From Sphingopyxis terrae subsp. terrae NBRC 15098 (GTDB taxonomy: Bacteria; Pseudomonadota; Alphaproteobacteria; Sphingomonadales; Sphingomonadaceae), in assembly GCF_001598815.1 (NCBI RefSeq), contig NZ_BCZQ01000021.1, positions 43,709-107,708 of the forward strand: DNA of 64,000 nt, read 5' to 3'. Numbering within the stretch: position 1 is the first letter of the stretch; each line of letters begins with the position of its first letter. The position numbers and the translations under genes were made by a program. The notes beneath the pieces were generated by a model that was given only the letters and a program-made list of their open reading frames with translations, was not told the origin of the DNA and ran no database searches. Shown here in pieces: positions 45,378 to 54,646 of this stretch.

Positions 45378-46511
45378 CTATCCAATCAAGCGGGCGATCC
45401 TGTCCCAAACGCCAATTGAGCCCAAATCGTTGAAAGTCACGACCAGCATCAACGTTACGATCACCGCAAAACCGAATCTGAACGCCCACTCCTGCGCCTG
45501 CGGCGGCGCCGGCCGCCGCCGAATTGCTTCATAGCCGTAGAAAAGCAGATGGCCACCATCGAGCATGGGCAATGGCAACAGATTTATGAACCCCAGATTG
45601 ATGGAAACGAACGCGACGAAGAAGATCAGGCTGGAAAGCCCCAGCGTCGCCATCTCGCCCGATTGTTTCGCGATCTTGAGCGGGCCGCCCATTTCCTTGA
45701 CCGACCGCTGCCCGGTGAGGAATTGCCCCAATATATCCCCAGTCAACCGCACGATACCCCAGGTCTGGGCCGCGCCAGCCTGAACGGCCGCGAGCGGATT
45801 GACAGGTTCCAAGGCAATCTCACCCGATCGGATGCCGATCACCGCGCGTTCGCCCTTGTTGCCGAAGCGATCGGTTTCGGTGATGACGCGCGGCCGCAGC
45901 AGCACATCGATGCGTTCGCCGCCGCGCTGGATCGCAAGCTCGGCGGGTTTGCCAAGGTCGAAGGCCACGGCCATCGGAATGTCGTCGAATTTCTCGATCG
46001 CGCCGCCGTTGATCGCCACGATCCGGTCGCCGACCCGCAGATCGGCGGCTTCGGCCGCGCTGCCCGGCTCCACCGCGCCAACGACGGGGGGCGTCGTCGG
46101 CACGCCATAAGCCATGTTGAAGGCGGCAAAGATCGCGATGGCGAACAGGAAGTTGGTCACCGGCCCCGCGAGCACGATGAGAGCGCGTTTCCAGACCGGC
46201 TGCGCGGGAAAGCTGTGCGAGCGTTCTTCGGCGGGCATATTGTGCCAGTTGGCGTCGGGCTGGCTCACCGCATCGCGGTCGCCCGCGAACTGGACATAGC
46301 CGCCGAGCGGCAGCCAGCCAATCTTCCATTCGGTGCCGCGCTTGTCGGTCCAGCCGAGGATCTTGCGCCCGAAACCGATCGAAAAGGTGTCGGCTTTCAC
46401 CCCGCACCAGCGGCCGACGATGTAATGGCCATATTCGTGCACGAACACGAGCGGGCCGAGCACGACCAGAAACGCAAGAATGGTGAACAGGAAACCGGGC
46501 GACTCAAGCAT
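45378..46511 (-). CDS. rseP: Site-2 protease RseP
   Basis: RseP is an intramembrane zinc protease that cleaves anti-sigma factors and signal-peptide remnants. The 377-residue protein has HEYGH at residues 25-29 in the first helix, one PDZ domain (VVGAVEPGSAAEAADLRVGDRIVAI) and the NLLPLPMLDGGHL motif carrying the third zinc ligand. Only one PDZ is obvious, where E. coli RseP has two. ATG 46511 overlaps the dxr stop by 8 bases. Confidence 0.95.
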   Translation of the reverse strand: MLESPGFLFTILAFLVVLGPLVFVHEYGHYIVGRWCGVKADTFSIGFGRKILGWTDKRGTEWKIGWLPLGGYVQFAGDRDAVSQPDANWHNMPAEERSHSFPAQPVWKRALIVLAGPVTNFLFAIAIFAAFNMAYGVPTTPPVVGAVEPGSAAEAADLRVGDRIVAINGGAIEKFDDIPMAVAFDLGKPAELAIQRGGERIDVLLRPRVITETDRFGNKGERAVIGIRSGEIALEPVNPLAAVQAGAAQTWGIVRLTGDILGQFLTGQRSVKEMGGPLKIAKQSGEMATLGLSSLIFFVAFVSINLGFINLLPLPMLDGGHLLFYGYEAIRRRPAPPQAQEWAFRFGFAVIVTLMLVVTFNDLGSIGVWDRIARLIG

Positions 46512-47664
46512 GTTCGAGTTGGTCCACAAAATGCTGCGCGGCCGCGCGGGATGCGGCGTCGACGCTGAATATGTCCTGAAGCGCACCCGGCACGGCGGGC
46601 GCATCGGCATCGAGGACGCGCTTTACCGTGTCGATGATTGCCGGAAAGGATATCCGCCCCGCAAGGAAGGCGGCGACCGCCACCTCGTTGGCGGCGTTGA
46701 GCTGCGCCGGCCGCGCGCCGCCCTCGGCGATCGCGGCGCGGCACAGCGCCGTTGCCGGAAAGCGTGCTTCGTCGGGCGCTTCGAAATCGAGCCGCGCGAT
46801 CGCGGCAAGATCGAGCGGCGCGCACGGCGTCGCCATGCGCTGCGGCCAGGCGAGCGCGCTCGCGATCGGAATGCGCATATCGGGCGATCCAAGCTGCGCC
46901 AGCGTCGAACAATCGACATATTCGACAAGGCTGTGGATCACCGATTGCGGGTGAACGAGGATTTCGATCCGGTCGAGGCCGACGGGAAAGAGATGATGCG
47001 CCTCGATCAGTTCGAGGCCCTTGTTCATCATCGTCGCCGAATCGACGCTGATCTTGGCGCCCATCGACCAATTGGGATGCGCGACCGCCTGCGCCGGGGT
47101 GACGCGCGCCATCGCCTCGGCCGACATGGTGCGGAACGGGCCGCCGCTCGCGGTCAGAATGATGCGTCGCACCTGATCAAGGCGCCCGCCCGCCAGGCAC
47201 TGAAAAATCGCATTATGTTCGGAATCGACCGGCAGGATCGTCGCGCCGGACCGCTGCGCCGCCGCGATCATCAACTCGCCCGCCGACACCAGCGATTCCT
47301 TGTTCGCGAGCGCCACGTCGCACCCGGCTTCGATCGCCGCCATCGTAGGCGCGAGCCCGGCGGTACCGACAATCGCGGCGAGTACGAGATCGGCCGGCAA
47401 CCGCGCAGCGTCGACCAATGCGTCGGCGCCCGCCGCCACGCCGATATGCGTGTCCGCCAGCGCCGTCTTGAGTTCGTCATGACGCGCGGGATCGCCGATC
47501 ACGGCGACTTCGGGGGTGAACTCGCGCGCCAGACGCGCCAGTTCGGCAACGTCGCTGTTGGCGCTGAGCACGACGATCTGCCATGCATCGCGGTCGCGGC
47601 GTACGAGGTCGAGGGCCGATTGCCCGACCGAACCCGTTGCGCCAAAGACCGAGAGGCGGCGCAT
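46504..47664 (-). CDS. dxr: 1-deoxy-D-xylulose 5-phosphate reductoisomerase
   Basis: Dxr makes 2-C-methyl-D-erythritol 4-phosphate, the second step of the MEP isoprenoid pathway feeding UppS. The 386-residue protein has NADPH-binding FGATGSVGQSALD, ALANKESLVSAGEL, PVDSEHNAIFQCL with metal-binding acids, SGGPFR and WSMGAKISVDSATMMNKGLELIEA-type sequence. It starts one base after the cdsA stop. Confidence 0.97.
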   Translation of the reverse strand: MRRLSVFGATGSVGQSALDLVRRDRDAWQIVVLSANSDVAELARLAREFTPEVAVIGDPARHDELKTALADTHIGVAAGADALVDAARLPADLVLAAIVGTAGLAPTMAAIEAGCDVALANKESLVSAGELMIAAAQRSGATILPVDSEHNAIFQCLAGGRLDQVRRIILTASGGPFRTMSAEAMARVTPAQAVAHPNWSMGAKISVDSATMMNKGLELIEAHHLFPVGLDRIEILVHPQSVIHSLVEYVDCSTLAQLGSPDMRIPIASALAWPQRMATPCAPLDLAAIARLDFEAPDEARFPATALCRAAIAEGGARPAQLNAANEVAVAAFLAGRISFPAIIDTVKRVLDADAPAVPGALQDIFSVDAASRAAAQHFVDQLEHA

Positions 47665-47665
47665 G

Positions 47666-48343
47666 TCAGCCGGCCGCCCGGACCGCGATCTGGCCCGCGA
47701 CGGCGAGCGCACCGAGAATGAGCGCGACCGGCAGCAGGCCGTCGACGCGGTCGAAAATGCCGCCATGCCCCGGAATCAGCTTGCCCGAATCCTTGACCCC
47801 GGCGCGGCGTTTCATCCAGCTTTCGCCAAGGTCGCCGAGCTGCGCGAGGAGGCCCATGAACAGGCCGATCCACAGCGGGACACCGATAATCTGGCCGCGG
47901 TCGCCGATCGTCGCACTGGCGATCAACGCCGCGATCATGCCGCCGACGAGCCCCGACCAGGTTTTCGAAGGGCTGATCGTCGGCGCGAGCCGCGCGCCGC
48001 CAAAGGCGCGTCCGGCAAAATAGGCGCCGATGTCGGTCGCCCAGACCATGCCGAACACCCACAGCGCCGCCGTCATCCCCAGATTCTGCCGGATATACCA
48101 GAGCCCACCGATCGCCCCGATGACGAGCAGCAATCCGAGCGCCGAGAAGGCCGCCTTGCCGCCGCTGCCGAGCCCCATCGCGCGGACGAGCTGGAACCAT
48201 TCGACCAGCAGCAGCGCGCCGCCGACGAGCAGGAGCAGGCCGAAGGCGATGCCGCCGAACCACAGAGCGGTGCCGGCGATCGCGAACAGGATGATCGCCG
48301 ACCCGATGCGCACCCACAGATCCGACTTAGCTGCGCCCGCCAT
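47666..48343 (-). CDS. cdsA: Phosphatidate cytidylyltransferase CdsA
   Basis: CdsA makes CDP-diacylglycerol, the precursor of all phospholipids and the substrate of PssA encoded at 52993. The 225-residue membrane protein has about six helices and the full family signature SWMKRRAGVKDSGK...HGGIFDRVD near the C terminus. It lies 3 bases after the uppS stop. Confidence 0.96.
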   Translation of the reverse strand: MAGAAKSDLWVRIGSAIILFAIAGTALWFGGIAFGLLLLVGGALLLVEWFQLVRAMGLGSGGKAAFSALGLLLVIGAIGGLWYIRQNLGMTAALWVFGMVWATDIGAYFAGRAFGGARLAPTISPSKTWSGLVGGMIAALIASATIGDRGQIIGVPLWIGLFMGLLAQLGDLGESWMKRRAGVKDSGKLIPGHGGIFDRVDGLLPVALILGALAVAGQIAVRAAG

Positions 48344-48346
48344 GCC

Positions 48347-49033
48347 TTATAATCCTCCGAAACGGCGCTCGCGCGCCGCAAAATGATCGAGCGCCGCCTT
48401 GAGGTCGGCGGGTTTGAAATCGGGCCATAGCCGATCGGTGAAATAAAGCTCGGCATAAGCCGCCTGCCACAGCAGGAAATTCGACAGCCTCACTTCGCCC
48501 GACGTGCGGATCAACAGGTCGAGCGGCGGCATGTCGGCGGTGTCGAGATGCGCCGCGATCGTCTCGGCACTGATCTCGCCTTCCGCCGCCGCGGCCTTTG
48601 CCGCCCGCACCAGTTCATCCTGCGCGCCATAATTGAGCGCGACCGCCAGCGTGGTGCGCCGGTTATGCGCGGTGCGCGCGATCGCATCCTCGATCAGTGC
48701 GACGACATCGGGCGCGAGCGCGCGCCAATCGCCGATGATCTTGAGCCGCACGTCATTGGCGGCAAATTCGTCGATATCGCTGACGATGAACCGCTTGAGC
48801 AGGCCCATCAGATCGCTGACCTCGTCCTCGGGCCGCTTCCAGTTTTCGGACGAAAAGGCATAGAGGGTCAGCGCCTCGATCCCCAGGTCGCCGGCCGCAC
48901 GCACGATCGTGCGCACCGCCTCGACCCCCGCGCGATGACCGGCGATGCGCGGCAGGTGGCGCTTCTTGGCCCAGCGGCCGTTGCCATCCATGATGATGGC
49001 GACATGGCGGGCACCGTGATGCGTTTCGGACAC
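48347..49033 (-). CDS. uppS: Undecaprenyl diphosphate synthase
   Basis: UppS makes the C55 lipid carrier used by MraY and MurG. The 228-residue cis-prenyltransferase has [17 protein letters not shown] with the catalytic Asp, [21 protein letters not shown], and [17 protein letters not shown]. The start is a GTG at 49033. No ATG lies between it and the conserved core. The REP-like element sits just upstream. Confidence 0.96.
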   Translation of the reverse strand: MSETHHGARHVAIIMDGNGRWAKKRHLPRIAGHRAGVEAVRTIVRAAGDLGIEALTLYAFSSENWKRPEDEVSDLMGLLKRFIVSDIDEFAANDVRLKIIGDWRALAPDVVALIEDAIARTAHNRRTTLAVALNYGAQDELVRAAKAAAAEGEISAETIAAHLDTADMPPLDLLIRTSGEVRLSNFLLWQAAYAELYFTDRLWPDFKPADLKAALDHFAARERRFGGL

Positions 49034-49050
49034 CGGAAAAGCCTAAGACT

Positions 49051-49131
49051 CCGTTCGCCCTGAGCCTGTCGAAGGGCCGTTCTTTGCTGGGCAAGAAAAG
49101 GACGGGGCTTCGACAGGCTCAGCCCGAACGG
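49051..49131. repeat. Mirrored REP-like element with covarying arms
   Basis: Two 30-base arms (49051-49080 and 49102-49131) are inverted copies around a 21-base spacer. They match at 26 of 30 positions. Each starts or ends with CCGTTCG/CGAACGG and holds a core CTGAGCCTGTCGAAG. The four differences are compensatory: CC/GG in one arm is GG/CC in the other, so each arm keeps its own small hairpin. That marks a real structured repeat. A related single arm lies at 30319-30348. Confidence 0.85.
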
Positions 49132-49155
49132 CCGAGAGGGTAGCGCGGAGGAGCA

Positions 49156-49710
49156 CTAGCCCAGAATTTCCTTTTCCTTCGCCGCCGCCGCCGCATCGAT
49201 TTCGGCGATCGTCGCGTCGGTCAGCTTCTGCACTTCGGTTTCGGCGCGCTTGCGCTCGTCCTCGCTGATTTCCTTCTTCGCCTCGTCCTGCTTCAGATTG
49301 TCCATGCCGTCGCGGCGGACGTTGCGAGCGGCGACGCGCGCCTTTTCGGCATATTGCCCGGCAAGCTTCGACAATTCCTTGCGGCGTTCCTGCGTCATTT
49401 CAGGGATCGGCAAGCGGAGAAGCTGGCCATCGACGATCGGGTTGAGGCCGAGCCCGGCCGAGCGGATCGCCTTGTCCACCGGGCCGACGTTCGACTTGTC
49501 CCACACCTGCACCGCCAGCATGCGCGGTTCGGGCGCGCTGACCGAGGCGACCTGGTTGAGCGGCATATGGCTGCCATAGACCTCGACCGTCACCGGATCG
49601 AGCAGCGCCGAATTGGCGCGGCCGGTGCGCAGCCCCGCAAGGTCGTGCTTCAGCGATTCGACCGCGCCGTGCATGCGGCGCTCCAGGTCGGCCTTGTCAT
49701 ATTTCGCCAT
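49156..49710 (-). CDS. frr: Ribosome recycling factor
   Basis: Frr splits post-termination ribosomes with EF-G. The 184-residue protein has [52 protein letters not shown] and the C-terminal helix ending [13 protein letters not shown]. The ATG follows GAGGAAAG. A longer frame begins inside pyrH and is rejected. Confidence 0.98.
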   Translation of the reverse strand: MAKYDKADLERRMHGAVESLKHDLAGLRTGRANSALLDPVTVEVYGSHMPLNQVASVSAPEPRMLAVQVWDKSNVGPVDKAIRSAGLGLNPIVDGQLLRLPIPEMTQERRKELSKLAGQYAEKARVAARNVRRDGMDNLKQDEAKKEISEDERKRAETEVQKLTDATIAEIDAAAAAKEKEILG

Positions 49711-49733
49711 CTGTCTTTCCTCTCTTGATCGTT

Positions 49734-50456
49734 TCAGGCCGCGCCGCCGACCACGGTGGCGACGCCCTCGCCGGCCAGCACCCGCGCCAGATTTCCGGCT
49801 TCGCGAATGTTGAACACGACGATCGGAATATTGTTGTCGCGGCACAAGGCCACGGCGCTCGCGTCCATCACCTTCAGATTGTCGGCGAGGACACGGTCAT
49901 AGCTCAGGCTGTCGTAGCGCACCGCGCTCGGATCCTGTTTCGGATCGGCGTTATAGACGCCATCGACGCTGGTGCCTTTCAGCAGCGCGTCGCATTTCAT
50001 TTCCGCCGCGCGCAGCGCCGCGCCGCTGTCGGTCGTGAAATAGGGCGCACCGACGCCCGCGGCAAAGATGACAACGCGGCCCTTTTCGAGGTGGCGTTCG
50101 GCGCGGCGGCGGATCACCGGTTCGCACACCTTGTCCATCTCGATCGCCGACTGGACGCGGGTCTGGACGCCGAGCTGCTCGAGCGCATTCTGCATGGCAA
50201 GCGCGTTCATCACCGTCGCCAGCATGCCCATATAGTCGGCCTGTGCGCGGTCCATGCCCTTGGCCGCCCCCGCCATGCCGCGAAAGATATTGCCGCCGCC
50301 GATGACGAGGCAGATTTCGAGGCCGCGATCCTTCGCTTCCTTGACCTCGGCCGCCATGCTCGCGACCGTTTCGGGATCGATCCCGAAGGGCGTCGGCCCC
50401 ATCAGCGCCTCGCCCGACAATTTGAGCAGGATGCGTTTCATGCCGGGCAATGCCAT
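49734..50456 (-). CDS. pyrH: UMP kinase
   Basis: PyrH phosphorylates UMP to UDP, feeding UDP-sugar and CTP pools. The 240-residue amino-acid-kinase-fold protein has [24 protein letters not shown], and [16 protein letters not shown] 50456 was chosen. A TTG seven codons earlier is open. It is separated from tsf by strong hairpins. Confidence 0.97.
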   Translation of the reverse strand: MALPGMKRILLKLSGEALMGPTPFGIDPETVASMAAEVKEAKDRGLEICLVIGGGNIFRGMAGAAKGMDRAQADYMGMLATVMNALAMQNALEQLGVQTRVQSAIEMDKVCEPVIRRRAERHLEKGRVVIFAAGVGAPYFTTDSGAALRAAEMKCDALLKGTSVDGVYNADPKQDPSAVRYDSLSYDRVLADNLKVMDASAVALCRDNNIPIVVFNIREAGNLARVLAGEGVATVVGGAA

Positions 50457-50491
50457 GTCGGGGGGAACCTCTTGCAAACTCGTAATATGCG

Positions 50492-50525
50492 AATGGCGCG
50501 CACCCTAGAGAGAGTGCGCGCCATT
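50492..50525 (-). other. 12-bp perfect hairpin between tsf and pyrH
   Basis: AATGGCGCGCAC (50492-50503) pairs perfectly with GTGCGCGCCATT (50514-50525) around a 10-base loop. A second stem (GCGCC/GGCGC and flanks, about 50531-50562) directly follows the tsf stop. No T-run follows on the minus strand, so these look like RNA-stability or processing elements and not a simple terminator. Confidence 0.6.
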
Positions 50526-50571
50526 GCCAAGCGGACTGCGGCGCCCCAGGCGCAGCAATCCGGTTCTTCTT

Positions 50572-51498
50572 TTAGACGCCCGCGGCGGCGGCGACTTCGG
50601 CGGCGAAGTCGCTCTCTTCCTTCTCGATGCCTTCGCCGAGCTGGAAGCGGATGAAGCCGGTCAGCGTGATCGTCGCGCCGACATCCTTGCCCGCAGCGGC
50701 AACGACTTCGGCGACCGGCGTCTTGCCGTCCATCACGAAGAGCTGCGACAGCAGCGCATTTTCCTTGCGGAACTTGGCGATCGACCCATCGACCATCTTC
50801 GCGACGATCTCGGCCGGCTTGCCCGACTGGGCCGCCTTTTCTTCCGCGATCGCCCGTTCACGCGCGACGAGATCGGCGTCGAGATCATCGCCGTTCAGCG
50901 CCAGCGGGTTGGCGGCGGCGACATGCATCGCAAGCTGCTTGGCCAGCGGTTCGAGAACGTCGGCGCCAGCGGTCGATTCGAGCGCGACGAGCACGCCGAT
51001 CTTGCCCATGCCCGGCGACGCGGCGTTGTGGACATAGCCGGTCACGACGCCCGAGTTCACCGACAGGATCGCGGCGCGGCGCAGCGACTGATTCTCGCCG
51101 ATCGTGGCGATGTTGTTGGTGAGCTGTTCGGCGACCGTGCCACCCGTCGGGTAGCCGGCGGCGGCGAGCGTTTCGATGTCGGTGATGCCTTCGGCGAGCG
51201 CGACCTGCGTCACGTCGCGAACGAACGCCTGGAACTGTTCGTTCTTGGCAACGAAATCGGTTTCGCTGTTGACTTCGACGACGGCACCCTTGGTGCCGTC
51301 GGCGGCAACGCCGACCAGACCTTCGGCAGCGACGCGGCCGGCCTTCTTGGCGGCGGCGGCGAGGCCCTTGGTGCGCAGCCAGTCGATCGACGCTTCGATG
51401 TCGCCGTTGTTTTCGGCAAGCGCCTTCTTGCAGTCCATCATGCCTGCGCCGGTGCGGTCGCGCAGTTCCTTCACGAGAGCGGCCGTAATTTCAGCCAT
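50572..51498 (-). CDS. tsf: Elongation factor Ts
   Basis: EF-Ts recycles EF-Tu by nucleotide exchange. The 308-residue protein has [19 protein letters not shown], the EF-Tu contact motif SETDFVAKN, and the two-part core domain. It ends with an Ala-rich tail. It follows rpsB by 130 bases, the standard rpsB-tsf order. Confidence 0.98.
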   Translation of the reverse strand: MAEITAALVKELRDRTGAGMMDCKKALAENNGDIEASIDWLRTKGLAAAAKKAGRVAAEGLVGVAADGTKGAVVEVNSETDFVAKNEQFQAFVRDVTQVALAEGITDIETLAAAGYPTGGTVAEQLTNNIATIGENQSLRRAAILSVNSGVVTGYVHNAASPGMGKIGVLVALESTAGADVLEPLAKQLAMHVAAANPLALNGDDLDADLVARERAIAEEKAAQSGKPAEIVAKMVDGSIAKFRKENALLSQLFVMDGKTPVAEVVAAAGKDVGATITLTGFIRFQLGEGIEKEESDFAAEVAAAAGV

Positions 51499-51628
51499 CG
51501 GATGTTCCTTTCAAAAGGGCGGGCGCAATTGGACCCGCGGGACGCCCGCGCGCATGGCGGGGCGATAAGTCAAAGGGATGACAGGAGCGACCGCCGATCG
51601 GCGCGCCGCCCCGTCATGCCGCACGGGC

Positions 51629-52438
51629 TCAGGCGTCGGCCTGGCGCTCGGTTTCGGCAGCCGCTTCGGCCGGGACTTGTTCGTCCTCGGTCAGCACGGG
51701 CTCGGCAACGGGTTCGACCGCTGCGCCCAGATCTTCGCCGCGATCGGCGCGGGCCTGCTGGCCGCCGCGGGTCGCCGCCTGGGCAACCGCTTCGCAGTAA
51801 AGACGGATCGCGCGCGCCGCATCGTCGTTCGCCGGAACGGGGAAAGCGATGCCATCGGGCGAGACGTTCGAATCGAGGATCGCGACGACCGGGATGCCAA
51901 GGACGTTGGCTTCCTTGATCGCCAACTCTTCCTTGTTCGCGTCGATCACGAACATCACGTCGGGAATGCCGCCCATGTCGCGGATGCCGCCGAGGCTGAG
52001 CTCGAGCTTGTCGCGTTCGCGGGTCTTGTTGAGCACTTCCTTCTTGGTCAGACCCGAGGTGTCGCCCGAAAGCTGTTCTTCGAGCGACTTGAGGCGCTTG
52101 ATCGAGTTCGAGATCGTCTTCCAGTTGGTGAGCATGCCGCCCAGCCAGCGGTGGTTGACGAAGTGCTGACCCGAAGCGCGGGCCGCATCGGCGATCGGGC
52201 CCTGCGCCTGGCGCTTGGTGCCGACGAACAGCACCTTGCCGCCGGCGGCCGAGGTCGACGAGATGAAGTCGAGCGCACGCGCGAAGAGCGGCACGGTCTG
52301 CGACAGGTCGAGGATGTGGATGCCGTTGCGCGCGCCGAAGATATACGGCTTCATGCGCGGGTTCCAACGGTGGGTCTGGTGGCCGAAGTGGGCGCCAGCT
52401 TCGATAAGATTCTGCATCGTGACGACAGGAGCCGCCAT
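51629..52438 (-). CDS. rpsB: 30S ribosomal protein uS2
   Basis: The 269-residue protein has [33 protein letters not shown] sequence ([13 protein letters not shown]), [16 protein letters not shown] and [18 protein letters not shown] core motifs. An acidic, Ala-rich C-terminal tail of about 45 residues extends past the E. coli length. ATG 52438 follows a strong GGAAGGAG ribosome site. It is the first gene of the rpsB-to-fabZ block. Confidence 0.98.
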   Translation of the reverse strand: MAAPVVTMQNLIEAGAHFGHQTHRWNPRMKPYIFGARNGIHILDLSQTVPLFARALDFISSTSAAGGKVLFVGTKRQAQGPIADAARASGQHFVNHRWLGGMLTNWKTISNSIKRLKSLEEQLSGDTSGLTKKEVLNKTRERDKLELSLGGIRDMGGIPDVMFVIDANKEELAIKEANVLGIPVVAILDSNVSPDGIAFPVPANDDAARAIRLYCEAVAQAATRGGQQARADRGEDLGAAVEPVAEPVLTEDEQVPAEAAAETERQADA

Positions 52439-52760
52439 AGTCTTTCTCCTTCCGGTTAGTCCTCTGAAAGGCAAGAACCGAGCGATCCGCTAGGGAATCA
52501 TCCCGGCACCGGTATGTGCGCCTTCCATGTGGAATGGGCGGGCCGTTAGACGGCTTGCCCGCGAAAAGCAAGGCCCAAGCGTCGATTAGCCGCCCTGCCC
52601 GCTCGGTGCGCCTTGCGCCGCGCCCGACTCAACTCATCGACAAAACATAACGCTTCGCCGCATTAGCATTGAGAACAAATAGAGAACATGGAACGAAAAG
52701 GTCAGCAAAACCGTAGCTCCGGGCAAAGGTTTCGCACAGGGAAGCCGAAAGGACAAGAAA
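52439..52760. other. Divergent gap between rpsB and the LexA-box gene
   Basis: This 322-base gap carries the rpsB leader on the minus side and the LexA box on the plus side. The rpsB leader is long (up to 230 bases) and can form short hairpins, such as the GCAAGCC/GGCTTGC type around 52550-52580. I could not assign the rpsB promoter. A reading frame from 52688 to 53020 on the plus strand looks like a shadow of the real gene at 52761. Confidence 0.5.
52673..52687 (+). promoter_or_regulatory. LexA (SOS) box, GAAC-N7-GAAC
   Basis: GAAC (52673-52676) and GAAC (52684-52687) are separated by exactly 7 bases (AAATAGA). This is the alphaproteobacterial LexA site (GAACN7GAAC, equal to GTTCN7GTTC on the other strand). 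It lies 73 bases before the ATG of the 82-residue membrane protein. A third GAAC occurs at 52691. The AT-rich middle could overlap a -10 region, so LexA would block transcription until DNA damage. Confidence 0.75.
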
Positions 52761-53009
52761 ATGGTTCAGGTCGCCGCCGCTCTTCTCTTCGCAAGTGCCG
52801 CCGGACTGGGTGTGCTGGTGATTCTCGCCATGCTGCGCACCAATGGCGATGCGATCTTGTCGGCGCTTGCCGGCGAAGGCGCCTTCCCGCACGGCTCATC
52901 CCCCCAGACCGGCCCGGCCGCGACCGTCGTGCCGCTACGCCGCCGCGACATGCCGCGAGGCGTTCGCACCCCGGTTCGCGTTCAACCGCTGATCAGCCGC
53001 GCCGCCTGA
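52761..53009 (+). CDS. Small membrane protein behind a LexA box, candidate SOS division inhibitor
   Basis: The 82-residue product has a strongly hydrophobic N-terminal helix (residues 1-25) and a C-terminal part with NGDAILSALAGEG, then a Pro/Arg-rich tail. I recognise no named domain. AAAGGA lies at ribosome-site distance before the ATG, so the gene looks real. SOS-regulated small membrane proteins that block division are known (SidA in Caulobacter, YneA in Bacillus), and the LexA box suggests a similar role, but this is inference. The 3' end overlaps the convergent pssA by 17 bases. Confidence 0.75.
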   Translation: MVQVAAALLFASAAGLGVLVILAMLRTNGDAILSALAGEGAFPHGSSPQTGPAATVVPLRRRDMPRGVRTPVRVQPLISRAA

Positions 53010-53766
53010 CTTTCGCGTAGCTCGCAAGTCCGAAGGGCAGCAGAGCGACATAGAAGACGCAGATCGCAAGCAAGGTCGGCCACGGCGCGGTGACGAGCGC
53101 CGCGCCGAGCAGCCCCACCCCCGCCAGCGCGAACAGCCGCCACGACCGGCGCAGGCGGATCGACGACCAGCTGTATGTCGGGATTGCCGAGATCATCAGC
53201 ATCGCGACGCCGAGCGCCCACGGCATGACGACATACCATTCGCGGAACAGGTCGCTGCCGGTCGAAAGCCAGAGATAGACGGGAACAAAGGCAAGTCCCG
53301 CCCCCGCAGGCGCCGGAATGCCGGTGTTGAAGCCCGCCGACTTGTGCGGCTGGACATCGGCGTCCATCCGCGAATTGAACCGCGCCAGCCGCAGCGCGCA
53401 GCCGACCGCGAGCGCCAGCGCTGCGGTCCAGCCGAATTTCGGCGCGTCGTCCAGCGACCACAGAAACAGGATCATCGCCGGCGCGACGCCGAAGGCAATG
53501 ACGTCGGAGAGGGAATCGAGTTCGGCGCCGAATTTGCTCTGCGCGCGCAGCAGGCGCGCGATGCGCCCGTCCATTCCGTCGAGCACCCCGGCGAAGATCA
53601 CCGCCGCCAGCGCCTTTTCCCATTCCTCGCCGATCGCGAAACGAACCCCGGTCAGGCCGAAGCACAGGGCGAGCGCGGTAATCGCGTTGGGCGCAAAGGC
53701 ACGCAGCGGAATGCCGCCGATACGGCGCGGGTCGACGCCCGTCCGCGGATCGCGATCGCCCGCCAT
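52993..53766 (-). CDS. pssA: CDP-diacylglycerol--serine O-phosphatidyltransferase
   Basis: PssA makes phosphatidylserine from CDP-diacylglycerol and serine. The 257-residue membrane protein has the complete CDP-alcohol phosphotransferase motif, D66-G67-x2-A70-R71-x8-G80-x3-D84-x3-D88. FNTGIPAPAGAGL and several helices follow. Its ATG shares one base with the psd stop, so substrate maker and decarboxylase are translated together. Confidence 0.95.
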   Translation of the reverse strand: MAGDRDPRTGVDPRRIGGIPLRAFAPNAITALALCFGLTGVRFAIGEEWEKALAAVIFAGVLDGMDGRIARLLRAQSKFGAELDSLSDVIAFGVAPAMILFLWSLDDAPKFGWTAALALAVGCALRLARFNSRMDADVQPHKSAGFNTGIPAPAGAGLAFVPVYLWLSTGSDLFREWYVVMPWALGVAMLMISAIPTYSWSSIRLRRSWRLFALAGVGLLGAALVTAPWPTLLAICVFYVALLPFGLASYAKVRRRG

Positions 53767-54500
53767 TATTGCCCGATGCCGTCGATCGTGTCGCCCTTGC
53801 CGAGCCGGGCAACAATCGTTTCGCCGGCCAGCGTGCGCTGCCCCAGCAACACCTGCGGCGCCGTACCCTGCGGCAGATAGACATCGACACGGCTGCCGAA
53901 GCGGATCAGGCCGACGCGTTGGCCTGTCGCAAGCTCGGTTCCCATGCTGACGAAGGGCATGATGCGCCGCGCCACCAGCCCCGCAATCTGGGTGAAACCG
54001 ATGCGCACCCCGTCGGCGCGTTCGACAACGAAATGCTGGCGCTCGTTTTCCTCGCTCGCCTTGTCGAGATCGGCGTTCACGAACTTGCCGGGGATATAAA
54101 CCAGCTTGCGCAGCGTCCCGGCAACCGGGGTGCGATTGATATGGACGTCGAACACACTCATGAAGATCGATACGCGCAGCATCGGCGCATCGCCCAGCCC
54201 GTCGGCCCCAGCGATTTCGGGCGGGGGCGGGACTTCGGCAATCTGGGTGACAAGCCCGTCGGCGGGTGCGATGACCAGGTCGGCACTGGTCGGCGTCACG
54301 CGCACCGGGTCGCGGAAAAAGGCGCCGACCCACGCGGTGATTCCGGCCATCAGCCAGCCGGCGATTTCCCAGCCGAGCAGCCAGAAACAGACGGTGACGA
54401 TCGCCGCGATCAACAGGAATTTGCGGCCCTCGGGGTGAATCGACGGCCAGCGCCACTTGATGCCGCCGCCGGGGCGGTTGGAAGAGATGGTGGTGGACAT
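53766..54500 (-). CDS. psd: Phosphatidylserine decarboxylase proenzyme
   Basis: Psd converts phosphatidylserine to phosphatidylethanolamine. The 244-residue protein has two N-terminal membrane segments ([21 protein letters not shown]), [24 protein letters not shown] and a self-cleavage Gly-Ser in [13 protein letters not shown] that yields the pyruvoyl group. The length matches the short (PSD-A) class. ATG 54500 gives the standard N terminus. The frame stays open 24 codons upstream. Confidence 0.95.
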   Translation of the reverse strand: MSTTISSNRPGGGIKWRWPSIHPEGRKFLLIAAIVTVCFWLLGWEIAGWLMAGITAWVGAFFRDPVRVTPTSADLVIAPADGLVTQIAEVPPPPEIAGADGLGDAPMLRVSIFMSVFDVHINRTPVAGTLRKLVYIPGKFVNADLDKASEENERQHFVVERADGVRIGFTQIAGLVARRIMPFVSMGTELATGQRVGLIRFGSRVDVYLPQGTAPQVLLGQRTLAGETIVARLGKGDTIDGIGQ

Positions 54501-54646
54501 GGCGATTGTTCTAGGCCGCGCATCGGGCACTGACAATCGCTTATCCCGCCCCGCCCGCTCGTGGGACGGCACCAGGGCGGTTGAACATTGCCCCGGCTTT
54601 GCCTAAGGCCCCCTGCAATTCGACTCCCCAAGGAAAAGGCAGCAGC

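Noticed and set aside
45305..45385. N-terminal extension of BamA from a TTG
   Set aside because: It would place 27 Arg/Gly-rich residues before the signal peptide, and the ATG at 45304 gives a normal exported precursor.
52688..53020. 110-residue frame starting right after the LexA box
   Set aside because: It is Arg-rich, has no ribosome site, and overlaps the better-supported 82-residue membrane protein in another frame.
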